Origin: Pseudomonas gingeri
Lineage (GTDB): Bacteria > Pseudomonadota > Gammaproteobacteria > Pseudomonadales > Pseudomonadaceae
Length of the DNA: 64,000 nt
Assembly: GCF_013385425.1 (NCBI RefSeq)
Contig: NZ_JACAQA010000002.1
Span: 248,001-312,000 of the forward strand
Direction of reading: 5' to 3'
Of this stretch, positions 55,597 to 64,000 are shown one piece after another. Both the position numbers and the translations under genes were made by a program. Under the pieces are notes generated by a model that worked only from the letters and a program-made list of their open reading frames with translations, had not been told where the DNA came from and ran no database searches. How positions within the stretch are numbered: position 1 is the first letter of the stretch; every line of letters starts with the position of its first letter.

Positions 55597-56511
55597 ATGA
55601 ACCGTAACGACTTGCGTCGCGTCGATCTGAACCTGCTGATCGTATTCGAAACCCTGATGCACGAGCGGAGCGTGACCCGGGCCGCCGAAAAGCTGTTCCT
55701 AGGCCAGCCGGCCATCAGCGCGGCGTTGTCGCGCCTGCGCAGCCTGTTCGATGACCCGCTGTTCGTGCGCACCGGCCGCAGCATGGAGCCGTCGGCCCGT
55801 GCCGTGGAGATCTTCGCCCTGCTCTCCCCGGCCCTGGACTCGATTTCCACCGCGGTCAGCCGCGCCTCGGAGTTCGACCCGGCCACCAGCACCTCGGTGT
55901 TTCGCATCGGCCTGTCCGATGACGTCGAGTTCGCCTTGCTGCCGCAGTTGCTCAAGCGCCTGCGCGCCGAGGCGCCCGGCATCGTCCTGGTGATCCGCCG
56001 TGTCAACTATCTGCTGATTCCGGCCAAGCTGGGCTCCGGCGAGATTTCCATCGGCGTGTGCTACACCACCGACCTGCCGGCCAACGCCAAGCGCAAGGTG
56101 CTACGCCGCAGTTCGCCGAAATTGCTGCGGGCCGACACCATGCCCGGCCCGATGTCGCTGGATGACTTCTGCGCGCGGCCCCATGCCCTGGTGTCGTTCG
56201 CCGGCGACTTGAGTGGCTTTATCGATACCGAGCTGGAAAAACTCGGGCGCAAGCGCCACGTGGTGCTCGCGGTGCCGCAGTTCAACGGCCTGAGCACCCT
56301 GATCTCCGGCACCGACATCATTGCCACCGTGCCGGACTACACCGCCGATGCGCTGACGGCAGCCGGTGGCGTGCGGGCCGAGAACCCGCCGCTAGACACC
56401 CAGACCTTCGAACTGCACATGGCCTGGCGCGGTTCCCAGGACAACGACCCGGGCGAACGCTGGCTACGCTCGCGAATCCAGATGTTCTGCGGGGACCCTG
56501 ACAGTCTCTGA
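55597..56511 (+). CDS. mexT: LysR-type activator MexT
   Basis: The 304-residue protein has the LysR helix-turn-helix at residues 5-65 (RRVDLNLLIVFETLMHERSV, LFLGQPAISAALSRLR) and an effector domain. It matches MexT in position, orientation and length. It should activate mexEF-oprN and mexS. No frameshift or insertion like those that silence mexT in some P. aeruginosa strains is seen. Confidence 0.9.
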   Translation: MNRNDLRRVDLNLLIVFETLMHERSVTRAAEKLFLGQPAISAALSRLRSLFDDPLFVRTGRSMEPSARAVEIFALLSPALDSISTAVSRASEFDPATSTSVFRIGLSDDVEFALLPQLLKRLRAEAPGIVLVIRRVNYLLIPAKLGSGEISIGVCYTTDLPANAKRKVLRRSSPKLLRADTMPGPMSLDDFCARPHALVSFAGDLSGFIDTELEKLGRKRHVVLAVPQFNGLSTLISGTDIIATVPDYTADALTAAGGVRAENPPLDTQTFELHMAWRGSQDNDPGERWLRSRIQMFCGDPDSL

Positions 56512-56545
56512 AATCGATCCCGATGTTCTCAGCGTCAGGGCATCA

Positions 56546-56971
56546 TCACGCGCTTCGACTCACTGACGAAAAGCCTTTCAGCAAGGCTGTCGCCGCAGTG
56601 TTGGCGCCCTCTGCTTTCGTGGAAAACCTGGGCACCTCAAGCAGCCGCACCTTGTTACCGCCGCCCTGGGCAGACCGAAACCGCGCCTTCATCTGCTGCG
56701 CGACCCTGAAGATGTCCTGCACGCACTGCCGATCAAAGGGACCGTGAAGCTCAAGGTGTTGGCCGCTCTTATCGTGGTAGATCTGCAACGAGTAATGGCG
56801 TGACCCCGACTGCCCGCCAATACCCAGCAATACGCAGGTAAACCCGCGTCCCAGGTAGCCGCGCAACTGATCCTGCAAGGCGTCTTGAATGTCGATGGGT
56901 GTTTCTTCGGCCCAACGCTGGGCGCTAAAAAAGGGAAATAGCGAATCCACTTCTCGTATGATGCTTTTCAT
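56546..56971 (-). CDS. Hypothetical protein between mexT and mexE
   Basis: The ATG at 56971 has a GAGGTGA site 3-5 bases upstream, giving 141 residues. The middle part (YLGRGFTCVLLGIGGQSGSRHYSLQIYHDK) looks like a compact alpha/beta fold and the C-terminus is basic and disordered. No family is recognised and no signal peptide is seen. It converges with mexT, 34 bp apart, and is divergent from mexE. It is not part of the mexT-mexE interval in P. aeruginosa as I know it. Confidence 0.65.
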   Translation of the reverse strand: MKSIIREVDSLFPFFSAQRWAEETPIDIQDALQDQLRGYLGRGFTCVLLGIGGQSGSRHYSLQIYHDKSGQHLELHGPFDRQCVQDIFRVAQQMKARFRSAQGGGNKVRLLEVPRFSTKAEGANTAATALLKGFSSVSRSA

Positions 56972-57186
56972 CAATCACCTCGATGCGCACTCAGCGCTGT
57001 CGAGACAAGCTTACCCGGGTGTCGGACGCACGACCGTCAAGGCCCTGTAATCTTACGTAAAGATTGCCTGACACGGCGCTGACACGCGCAACGCTTTTTG
57101 CATTCCCAGCAACAGTGATTTGTCATTTCCGGAATAGATAGCAACCTAACGGAAAGCGCATGCTAGAGGGCTCGAGTCGGATTGAT

Positions 57187-57201
57187 ATCATTCCGAATGA
57201 T
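57187..57201. promoter_or_regulatory. Palindrome upstream of mexE
   Basis: ATCATTC-C-GAATGAT has perfect 7-bp arms, 86 bp before the mexE ATG, in an otherwise GC-poor stretch. The adjacent GTCGGATTGATATCAT at 57176-57191 only weakly resembles the published MexT nod-box core GTCGAT-N4-ACYAT. It is a candidate site for MexT or another regulator of the pump. Confidence 0.4.
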
Positions 57202-57286
57202 AGTTACCTTCGCTTCATTCGATTCGTGCGCAACCACCCCGCCACAGCATGATCCGCCCATCTCAATAGATTGGCGGACTCCCCCC

Positions 57287-58543
57287 ATGGAACAGTCACT
57301 TAAACTTTTGCGCTTCCCTCTGGCTGCCCTGGCGGTCGTGGTGATGAGCGCCTGCGGTAAAGCGCCCGTGGCGGCAGGTGGCGCGATGCCGGCAGCCAAG
57401 GTCAGCGTGGCCAAGGTCATCGAGCAGCCCGTCAATGAATGGGACGAGTTCACCGGTCGCCTCGAAGCCCCGGAAACCGTCGAGATCCGTCCGCGCGTCT
57501 CTGGGCAGATCGACTCGGTCGCCTTCACCGAAGGCGCCCTGGTGAAGAAAGGCGATCTGCTGTTCCAGATCGACCCACGTCCTTACCAGGCTGAGGTCCA
57601 TCGCCTCGAAGCCCAATTGCAACAAGCCCGCGCCAGCGCCAGCCGCAGCGCCAACGAGGCCGAGCGCGGCAAGCGCCTGCTGACCAGCAACGCGATTTCC
57701 GCCGAACTGGCCGACACCCGCAGCAGCTCCGCCCAGGAATCCAAGGCCGCGGTCGACGCCACCCAGGCGCAGTTGGACCTGGCGAAACTGAACCTGAGTT
57801 TCACCCGCGTCACCGCCCCGATCAGCGGCCGCGTCAGCCGTGCCGAAATCACCGCCGGCAACATCGTCACCGCCGATGTCACCCCGCTGACCAGCGTGGT
57901 TTCCACCGACAAGGTCTACGCCTACTTCGACGCCGACGAGCGGGTCTACCTCAAGTACACCCAACTCGCGCGCCAGGGCAAACGTGGCCAGACCACCCCG
58001 GTCTACCTCGGCCTGTCCAATGAAACCGGCAACCCGCACCAGGGCGTGATGAACTTCGTCGACAACCAGGTCAACCCCAAGACCGGCACCATTCGCGGTC
58101 GCGCGGTGTTCGACAACGCCGACGGCGCCTTCACCCCGGGCCTGTATGCACGCCTGAAGCTGGTCGGCAGCGGCACCTACGCCGCCGTGCTGATCAACGA
58201 CGAAGCCGTGGGTACCGACCTTGGCAAGAAGTTCGTGCTGGTCATGGACGCCGACAAGAAGACCGTTTACCGCTCGGTCGAGCTGGGTCCGAAAATCGAA
58301 GGGTTGCGCATCGTGCGCAATGGCCTGAGCAAGGACGACACCATCATCGTCAAGGGCCTGCAACGCGTTCGCCCTGGCTCGCCCGTGGATCCGGAAGTGA
58401 TCCCGATGGCGTCCAAGGAAACCCTCGCGGCCCTGGCCCTACAAAAACAAGCCCTGGAAGCCAGCAACCTGCCCCAGGTCACGCCCGCCAAGAGCGCACC
58501 GGCACCGGCTACCAAGCTGGCCGTAGCGACTCCACGCGGTTAA
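57287..58543 (+). CDS. mexE: RND efflux periplasmic adaptor lipoprotein MexE
   Basis: The start MEQSLKLLRFPLAALAVVVM is chosen because it begins a lipoprotein signal with lipobox Cys23 (MSAC); the 418-residue length fits MexE. Barrel-sandwich segments RPRVSGQIDSVAFTEGALVKKGD-type (seen as IRPRVSGQIDSV and EGALVKKGDLLF) flank a helical hairpin. It bridges MexF to OprN in the periplasm. It begins 12 bp before mexF spacing and is the first pump gene. Confidence 0.93.
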   Translation: MEQSLKLLRFPLAALAVVVMSACGKAPVAAGGAMPAAKVSVAKVIEQPVNEWDEFTGRLEAPETVEIRPRVSGQIDSVAFTEGALVKKGDLLFQIDPRPYQAEVHRLEAQLQQARASASRSANEAERGKRLLTSNAISAELADTRSSSAQESKAAVDATQAQLDLAKLNLSFTRVTAPISGRVSRAEITAGNIVTADVTPLTSVVSTDKVYAYFDADERVYLKYTQLARQGKRGQTTPVYLGLSNETGNPHQGVMNFVDNQVNPKTGTIRGRAVFDNADGAFTPGLYARLKLVGSGTYAAVLINDEAVGTDLGKKFVLVMDADKKTVYRSVELGPKIEGLRIVRNGLSKDDTIIVKGLQRVRPGSPVDPEVIPMASKETLAALALQKQALEASNLPQVTPAKSAPAPATKLAVATPRG

Positions 58544-58555
58544 GGGATACACACG

Positions 58556-61500
58556 ATGAATTTTTCCCAGTTCTTCATATCAAGACCGATCTTCGCGGCG
58601 GTGCTTTCGCTGCTGATCCTGATCGCGGGCGCCATCTCGCTGTTCCAATTGCCCATCAGTGAATACCCGGGAGTGGTACCGCCGACTGTGGTCGTGCGTG
58701 CCAACTTCCCTGGCGCCAACCCCAAGGTCATCGGTGAAACCGTGGCCGCGCCGCTGGAACAGGCGATCACCGGCGTCGAGAACATGCTCTACATGTCCTC
58801 GCAATCCACCGCCGACGGCAAGCTGACCCTGACCATCACCTTCGCCCTGGGTACCGACCTGGACAACGCGCAGGTGCAGGTGCAGAACCGTGTGACCCGT
58901 ACTGAGCCGAAACTTCCGGTGGAAGTGACGCGGATCGGTATCACTGTCGACAAGGCCTCGCCCGACCTGACCATGGTTGTGCACTTGACCTCGCCGGACA
59001 AACGCTACGACATGCTCTACCTGTCCAACTACGCCTTGCTCAATATCAAGGACGAGTTGGCGCGCCTCGGCGGCGTGGGTGACGTGCAACTGTTCGGCAT
59101 GGGCGACTATTCCCTGCGGGTCTGGCTCGACCCGAACAAGACCGCTTCGCGCAACCTGACCGCCACCGATGTGGTCAACGCCATTCGCGAGCAGAACCGC
59201 CAGGTCGCGGCCGGCCAATTGGGTGCGCCCCCCGCCCCCAACGCCACCAGCTTCCAGCTGTCGGTCAATGCCCAGGGGCGCCTGGTCTCCGAGGAAGAAT
59301 TCGAGAACATCGTGATTCGAGCCGGCGACGACGGCGAGATCACCCGCCTGAAAGATATCGCCCGGGTCGAGCTCGGCTCCAGCCAGTACGCGCTGCGCTC
59401 GTTGCTGGACAACCAGCCGGCGGTGGCGATCCCGATCTTCCAGCGTCCGGGCTCCAACGCCATCGATATCTCCAACGAAGTCCGCGCCAAGATGACCGAG
59501 TTGAAGAAGGACTTCCCCGAAGGCATGGACTTCAGCATCGTCTATGACCCGACGATCTTCGTCCGCGGTTCCATCGAAGCGGTGGTTCACACCCTGTTCG
59601 AAGCCCTGATCCTCGTGGTCCTGGTGGTGATCCTGTTCCTGCAGACCTGGCGTGCCTCGATCATCCCGCTGGTAGCAGTACCGGTGTCGCTGATCGGTAC
59701 CTTCGCGGTCATGCACCTGTTCGGCTTCTCGCTCAACGCCCTGTCGCTGTTCGGCCTGGTACTGGCCATCGGTATCGTGGTGGACGACGCCATCGTGGTG
59801 GTGGAGAACGTCGAACGAAATATCGGCCTCGGCCTCAATCCGGTGGAAGCCACCAAGCGCGCCATGCGTGAAGTGACCGGTCCGATCGTGGCCACGGCGC
59901 TGGTGCTGTGTGCGGTGTTTATCCCGGCGGCCTTTATTTCCGGGTTGACCGGGCAGTTCTACAAGCAGTTCGCCCTGACCATCGCCATCTCCACCGTGAT
60001 CTCGGCATTCAACTCGCTGACCCTGTCGCCGGCACTGGCGGCCGTACTGCTTAAAAGTCACGACGCACCGAAGGATGGTTTCTCCAAGGTCCTCGACAAA
60101 CTGCTGGGCGGCTGGTTGTTCCGTCCGTTCAACCGCTTCTTCGACCGCGCCAGCCATGGTTATGTCGGTACCGTGACCCGCGTTATCCGTGCCAGCGGCA
60201 TCGCCCTGGTGCTGTACGCCGGCCTGATGGTCCTGACCTGGTTCGGTTTCGCCAGCACCCCGACCGGTTTCGTCCCGGCCCAGGACAAGCAATACCTGGT
60301 GGCCTTCGCCCAACTGCCGGATGCGGCGAGCCTGGACCGTACCGAAGACGTGATCAAGCGCATGTCCGACCTGGCCCTGAAACAGCCTGGCGTGGAAAGC
60401 GCGGTGGCCTTCCCTGGCCTGTCGATCAACGGTTTCACCAACAGCCCGAACGCCGGTATCGTGTTCGTGACCCTGAAGCCTTTCGACCAGCGCAAGGACC
60501 CGAGCCAGTCCGCCGGTGCCATTGCCGGTGCCCTGAACGGCAAGTTCGCCGGGATCCAGGAAGCCTACATGGCGATCTTCCCGCCTCCGCCGGTACAAGG
60601 CCTGGGCACCATCGGCGGCTTCCGCCTGCAGATCGAAGACCGTGGCAACCTGGGTTACGACGAGCTGTACAAGGAAACCATGAACATCATCGGCAAGAGC
60701 CGAAGCGTGCCGGAACTGGCCGGATTGTTCACCAGCTACACGGTCAACGTGCCGCAGGTCGATGCCGCTATCGATCGGGAAAAGGCCAAGACCCACGGCG
60801 TGGCCGTCAGCGACATCTTCGACACCCTGCAGATCTACCTGGGTTCGCTGTATGCCAACGACTTCAACCGCTTCGGTCGCACCTATCAGGTCAACGTCCA
60901 GGCCGAACAGCAGTTCCGCCTCGAGTCCGACCAGATCGGCCAGCTGAAAGTGCGTAACAACAAAGGCGAGATGATCCCCCTGGCGACCTTTATCAAGGTC
61001 AGCGACACCTCGGGTCCGGACCGCGTCATGCACTACAACGGCTTTATCACCGCGGAAATCAACGGCGCCGCCGCACCGGGCTACAGCTCCGGCCAGGCCC
61101 AGCTGGCGGTCGAGAAACTGCTCAAGGACGAACTGCCCAACGGCATGACCTACGAGTGGACCGACCTGACCTACCAGCAGATCCTCTCGGGCAATACCGC
61201 GCTGTTCGTGTTCCCGCTCTGCGTACTGCTGGCGTTCCTGGTACTGGCCGCCCAATACGAAAGCTGGAGCCTGCCGCTGGCGGTGATCCTGATCGTACCG
61301 ATGACCCTGCTGTCGGCGATTACCGGGGTGATTGCTTCCGGTGGCGACAACAACATCTTCACCCAGATCGGCCTGATCGTACTGGTGGGCCTGGCGTGCA
61401 AGAACGCGATTCTGATCGTCGAGTTTGCCAAGGATAAACAGCAGGAAGGCCTCGATCCGCTGAGCGCGGTACTGGAAGCCTGCCGCCTGCGTCTGCGGCC

Positions 61501-61735
61501 GATCCTGATGACTTCCTTCGCCTTCATCATGGGTGTGGTGCCCCTGGTGTTCTCCAGCGGTGCCGGTGCCGAGATGCGTCATGCCATGGGTGTGGCGGTG
61601 TTCTCCGGGATGCTCGGGGTGACCTTCTTCGGTCTGCTGCTGACGCCAGTGTTCTACGTATTGATTCGCCGCTTTGTCGAGCGCAGCGATGCTCGCAAAG
61701 CCGCCCGGGCCCTCAAGCTGGAGGCGCAACAATGA
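58556..61735 (+). CDS. mexF: RND multidrug transporter MexF
   Basis: The 1059-residue HAE-1 proton antiporter begins MNFSQFFISRPIFAAVLSLL. Twelve membrane segments and two large periplasmic loops are present. The proton-relay aspartates lie in GIVVDDAIVVVENVER of TM4, and a late lysine in the TM10 region. Known relatives export chloramphenicol, quinolones and trimethoprim, and oxidised signals. A long antisense frame opposite it is a codon-bias artefact. Confidence 0.95.
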   Translation: MNFSQFFISRPIFAAVLSLLILIAGAISLFQLPISEYPGVVPPTVVVRANFPGANPKVIGETVAAPLEQAITGVENMLYMSSQSTADGKLTLTITFALGTDLDNAQVQVQNRVTRTEPKLPVEVTRIGITVDKASPDLTMVVHLTSPDKRYDMLYLSNYALLNIKDELARLGGVGDVQLFGMGDYSLRVWLDPNKTASRNLTATDVVNAIREQNRQVAAGQLGAPPAPNATSFQLSVNAQGRLVSEEEFENIVIRAGDDGEITRLKDIARVELGSSQYALRSLLDNQPAVAIPIFQRPGSNAIDISNEVRAKMTELKKDFPEGMDFSIVYDPTIFVRGSIEAVVHTLFEALILVVLVVILFLQTWRASIIPLVAVPVSLIGTFAVMHLFGFSLNALSLFGLVLAIGIVVDDAIVVVENVERNIGLGLNPVEATKRAMREVTGPIVATALVLCAVFIPAAFISGLTGQFYKQFALTIAISTVISAFNSLTLSPALAAVLLKSHDAPKDGFSKVLDKLLGGWLFRPFNRFFDRASHGYVGTVTRVIRASGIALVLYAGLMVLTWFGFASTPTGFVPAQDKQYLVAFAQLPDAASLDRTEDVIKRMSDLALKQPGVESAVAFPGLSINGFTNSPNAGIVFVTLKPFDQRKDPSQSAGAIAGALNGKFAGIQEAYMAIFPPPPVQGLGTIGGFRLQIEDRGNLGYDELYKETMNIIGKSRSVPELAGLFTSYTVNVPQVDAAIDREKAKTHGVAVSDIFDTLQIYLGSLYANDFNRFGRTYQVNVQAEQQFRLESDQIGQLKVRNNKGEMIPLATFIKVSDTSGPDRVMHYNGFITAEINGAAAPGYSSGQAQLAVEKLLKDELPNGMTYEWTDLTYQQILSGNTALFVFPLCVLLAFLVLAAQYESWSLPLAVILIVPMTLLSAITGVIASGGDNNIFTQIGLIVLVGLACKNAILIVEFAKDKQQEGLDPLSAVLEACRLRLRPILMTSFAFIMGVVPLVFSSGAGAEMRHAMGVAVFSGMLGVTFFGLLLTPVFYVLIRRFVERSDARKAARALKLEAQQ

Positions 61736-63159
61736 GCAGTCTGAAGGCCTTTCTACCGAGCCTGCTGGTGCTGGCGCTGGGCGCCTGCACCGTCGGCCCG
61801 GACTACAAGACCCCGGCCACGGAGAAGGCGAACATCACCGCCGCCACCGATGGCAGCGCCGGTCAGAAGAACTATGACCGTGCGCACTTCCAGGGTATCT
61901 GGTGGCAGCAGTTCGACGATCCGACCCTGAACCAGCTGGTGACCCAGTCACTGGCCGGCAACCGTGAATTGCGCGTGGCCTTCGCCCGCCTGAAAGCGTC
62001 GCGGGCGATCCGCGACGATGTCAGCACCGAAACCATGCCGACCATCACCAGCCGTGCCAGCGCCGACCTCGGCAAGGGCCAGGTGCCGGGCACCACCGAG
62101 CAGCGGGTCAATAGCGAACGCTATGACCTGGGCCTGGACATGGCCTGGGAAGTCGACCTGTTCGGCCGTATCCGCCGCAACCTGGAAGCCGCCGATGCCG
62201 ACCAGCAGGTGGCCGAAGCCGACCTCTACCAACTGCAAGTCACCATGATTGCCGAACTGGTGGATGCCTACGGTCAACTGCGTGGCGCGCAACTGCGGGA
62301 AAAGATCGCCCTGGCCAACCTGAAGAACCAACAGGAATCCAAGGGCATCACCGAAAGCCTGCGTGACGCCGGTGTCGGCGATCAGCTCGACGTGGTCCGT
62401 GCCGACGCCCGCCTCGCGGCGGTCGAAGCCACGGTGCCGCAATTGCAGGCCGAACAGGCCCGTGAGCGCAACCGTATCGCGACCTTGCTCGGCGAGCGTC
62501 CGGACACTTTGACAGTGGACCTGGGTCCGAAAGACCTGCCGGCGATTTCCAAGGCCCTGGCCATTGGCAATCCGGGCGACCTGCTGCAACGCCGTCCGGA
62601 TATCGTCAGCGCCGAACGCAAGCTGGCCGCCGCCACCGCGCGGATCGGCGTGGCCAAGGCCGACCTGTTCCCCCGGGTCAGCCTCAGCGGCTTCCTCGGC
62701 TTTACCGCCGGGCGCGGTTCGCAGATCGGCTCGCCGGCCGCCAATGCCTGGGCCCTCGGCCCAAGTATTACCTGGCCGGCGTTCAACCTCGGTAGCGTCA
62801 GGGCCCGTTTGCGCGGTGCCAACGCCGAGGCCGAAGGCGCCCTGGCCAGCTACGAGCAGCAAGTGTTGCTGGCCCTGGAAGAAACCCAGAACGCCTTCAG
62901 CGATTACGGCAAGCGCCAGCAACGGCTGATCTCGCTGATCCGCCAGAGCGAATCGAGCCGTGCCGCCGCCGATCTGGCTGCGATTCGCTACCGCGAAGGC
63001 ACTGCCGACTTCCTGGTCCTGCTCGACGCCCAGCGCGAACGCCTGGCCGCCGAAGACAGCCAGGCCCAGGCCGAGACCGATCTGTATCGCGGCATCGTGG
63101 CGATCTACAAGTCCCTCGGTGGCGGCTACGAGCCGCAGACGGTCGCCAGCAGCAACTGA
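61732..63159 (+). CDS. oprN: Outer-membrane efflux channel OprN
   Basis: The 475-residue NodT-type factor has a lipoprotein signal with Cys19 in LALGAC, followed by TVGPDYKTP typical of this family. Two homologous TolC repeats (AWEVDLFGRIRRNLEA and LGPSITWPAFNLGSVRAR) are visible. It overlaps mexF by ATGA and closes the operon before a strong terminator. Confidence 0.94.
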   Translation: MSSLKAFLPSLLVLALGACTVGPDYKTPATEKANITAATDGSAGQKNYDRAHFQGIWWQQFDDPTLNQLVTQSLAGNRELRVAFARLKASRAIRDDVSTETMPTITSRASADLGKGQVPGTTEQRVNSERYDLGLDMAWEVDLFGRIRRNLEAADADQQVAEADLYQLQVTMIAELVDAYGQLRGAQLREKIALANLKNQQESKGITESLRDAGVGDQLDVVRADARLAAVEATVPQLQAEQARERNRIATLLGERPDTLTVDLGPKDLPAISKALAIGNPGDLLQRRPDIVSAERKLAAATARIGVAKADLFPRVSLSGFLGFTAGRGSQIGSPAANAWALGPSITWPAFNLGSVRARLRGANAEAEGALASYEQQVLLALEETQNAFSDYGKRQQRLISLIRQSESSRAAADLAAIRYREGTADFLVLLDAQRERLAAEDSQAQAETDLYRGIVAIYKSLGGGYEPQTVASSN

Positions 63160-63200
63160 TTCAAGACCTCCCGGGGTTGGATGCCCTCCGACCCTTTTTC

Positions 63201-63235
63201 AGCCCCGCGCCACCTTGGTCGCGGGGCTTTTTTTC
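63201..63235 (+). terminator. Intrinsic terminator of mexEF-oprN
   Basis: AGCCCCGCG and CGCGGGGCT form a 9-bp stem with a 10-base loop, followed by seven T. It lies 41 bp after the oprN stop. Confidence 0.92.
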
Positions 63236-63299
63236 GTCCGCGAATAAGCCCTGGCAATAGCGTTGCTGGATATTTCAGCAGCTTCGAATTGCTCTAACG

Positions 63300-63319
63300 A
63301 ACTGTCATTTCTGACAGTT
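63300..63319. promoter_or_regulatory. Perfect 20-bp inverted repeat upstream of an exported-protein gene
   Basis: AACTGTCA-TTTC-TGACAGTT has perfect 8-bp arms. Each half contains CTGTCA. It lies 77 bp before the signal-peptide gene at 63397, between the pump terminator and that gene. Length and symmetry suggest a dimeric regulator; the CTGTCAT half resembles a PHO half-site but the inverted layout differs from PhoB boxes. Confidence 0.5.
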
Positions 63320-63396
63320 ACCGGTGGAGTGGGCCCAGGGGTACGGTAAGTGCGCGCACAGATCGTGCGTTCACACTCATCGCAAGGAGAAGCGTT

Positions 63397-63800
63397 ATGA
63401 AACTCCCCTCTCGTCTTGTTACTTCACTTGGATTGGTTATCGCGGGTGTCAACCTGGCCACGACGGCCCAGGCTGTCACCTGGACCGACAACATGTACAA
63501 CGTCACAGTTATGCCGTTGGTGTCACTAACAATCATCTGACGATTGCCAACTCCATTGGAAAGGACTTCGTCCACTACGCCGTTTCAGATCTCAATTCAG
63601 GCGGGGCCACTATCCTGCCGTCGTTGTTCACCTCCAGCGCCGGAGTCGCAGGGGCCTGCGCCGCGGGCGAGGTCACGCCGGTAGTCTGGACCGCCACCGG
63701 GACAGCGAACAGCCTGCTCCCGCCACTGCTCGGCTCGGTCACCAACTGCAATCCGGCGGACATCAGTGACGCCGCCATTTTTCGCCCGCACACCCATCGA
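63397..63800 (+). pseudogene. Frameshifted small exported protein gene
   Basis: A strong AAGGAG site precedes MKLPSRLVTSLGLVIAGVNL, a clear signal peptide ending at TAQA. In this frame translation ends at 63540 after 47 codons. Lack of one base near 63506 would instead continue as SYAVGVTNNHLTIANS through more than 90 further codons with two cysteines (GACAAGE, TNCNP). This continuation has no stop before the terminator at 63804, so the original 3' end is also disturbed or a second error exists. Sequencing error and true decay cannot be separated here. Confidence 0.5.
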
Positions 63801-63803
63801 CCG

Positions 63804-63834
63804 GCCCCGAGTGCCTTTGGCCTCGGGGCTTTTT
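63804..63834 (+). terminator. Intrinsic terminator after the frameshifted gene
   Basis: GCCCCGAG and CTCGGGGC form an 8-bp stem, extended inside by GCC/GGC, followed by five T. It closes the transcript of the signal-peptide gene. Confidence 0.85.
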
Positions 63835-63942
63835 CAAGCAGCGACTTGGCCTTTTCGGGCCATCTCGGGATATGCTCGTCGCCAGGGGCCGAACTGATAG
63901 CTATTTGCCCCGAAAGGACTGAAGGTCTAAAGGGGTTGGGCA

Positions 63943-64000
63943 ATGTCACAGTCAGTCTTCCAGTTGTTCCTGACCCAGCGCCTGGCCGCGCTGGCCGGGG
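63943..64000 (+). CDS. Start of an unidentified gene, cut by window end
   Basis: An ATG behind AGGGG opens a frame MSQSVFQLFLTQRLAALAG that runs to the window edge. Nineteen codons are too few to assign a family. Confidence 0.5.
   Translation, partial: MSQSVFQLFLTQRLAALAG

Noticed and set aside
58580..61732. A 1050-codon open frame exactly opposite mexF
   Set aside because: Its sequence is His/Gln/Gly/Asp-rich without any fold signature, and it mirrors mexF end to end. It is a by-product of GC-rich codon usage, which keeps this antisense frame open.

Overview
The window looks like chromosomal DNA of a fluorescent-group Pseudomonas. Coding sequences are GC-rich and dense, with Pseudomonas-style start sites. 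Diagnostic gene sets are a mexS-mexT-mexEF-oprN locus, a phnCDEFGHIJKLMNP carbon-phosphorus lyase operon, a FAN1-type nuclease gene, and a ferulate/vanillate/protocatechuate gene block. All assignments were made by reading the sequence; no database search was run.

Region 1 (1-30100) is mainly an aromatic-catabolism block. It opens with a truncated benzaldehyde-dehydrogenase-like gene read leftward from a sigma-54 promoter, facing a XylR/DmpR-type activator gene. A TetR regulator and a three-gene set (solute-binding protein, porin, serine hydrolase) follow. vanA-vanB then encode vanillate demethylase, with two VanR-like operators at the promoter. An operon of LacI regulator, ABC importer and metallophosphodiesterase comes next. 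The ferulate operon ech-vdh-fcs-aat is flanked by vanR and the divergent MarR gene ferR. The protocatechuate genes pcaH-pcaG-pcaK-pcaB-pcaC follow, then an AraC regulator divergent from pobA. Together these take ferulate through vanillin and vanillate to protocatechuate, and 4-hydroxybenzoate to protocatechuate, and open the ring as far as the enol-lactone. pcaD is not in its usual place between pcaB and pcaC.

Region 2 (about 30100-35000) is a small accessory island next to tRNA-Leu(UAA). It holds an SF1 helicase with a C-terminal nuclease-like domain, remnants of a RES toxin and of a P2-type tail gene D, a parDE toxin-antitoxin pair, and a truncated P4-type integrase. It reads as a decayed prophage or island that still carries one large intact gene of possible defence function.

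Region 3 (35433-46023) is a complete phosphonate uptake and C-P lyase operon, transcribed leftward from phnC and preceded by a clear PHO box. A type I isopentenyl-diphosphate isomerase gene is divergent from it.

Region 4 (46781-53753) holds two tightly coupled leftward pairs. One is a FAN1-like nuclease with an iron-sulfur XPD/DinG-like helicase, a plausible cross-link repair module. The other is an unrecognised PP-loop ATPase followed by a MocR-type regulator whose aminotransferase domain appears to have lost its PLP lysine. This second pair is the best candidate here for an undescribed system.

Region 5 (54373-63235) is the mexS / mexT / mexE-mexF-oprN multidrug efflux locus, with one extra small gene between mexT and mexE. 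The right edge carries a frameshifted exported-protein gene under a perfect 20-bp inverted repeat, and the first 19 codons of another gene.
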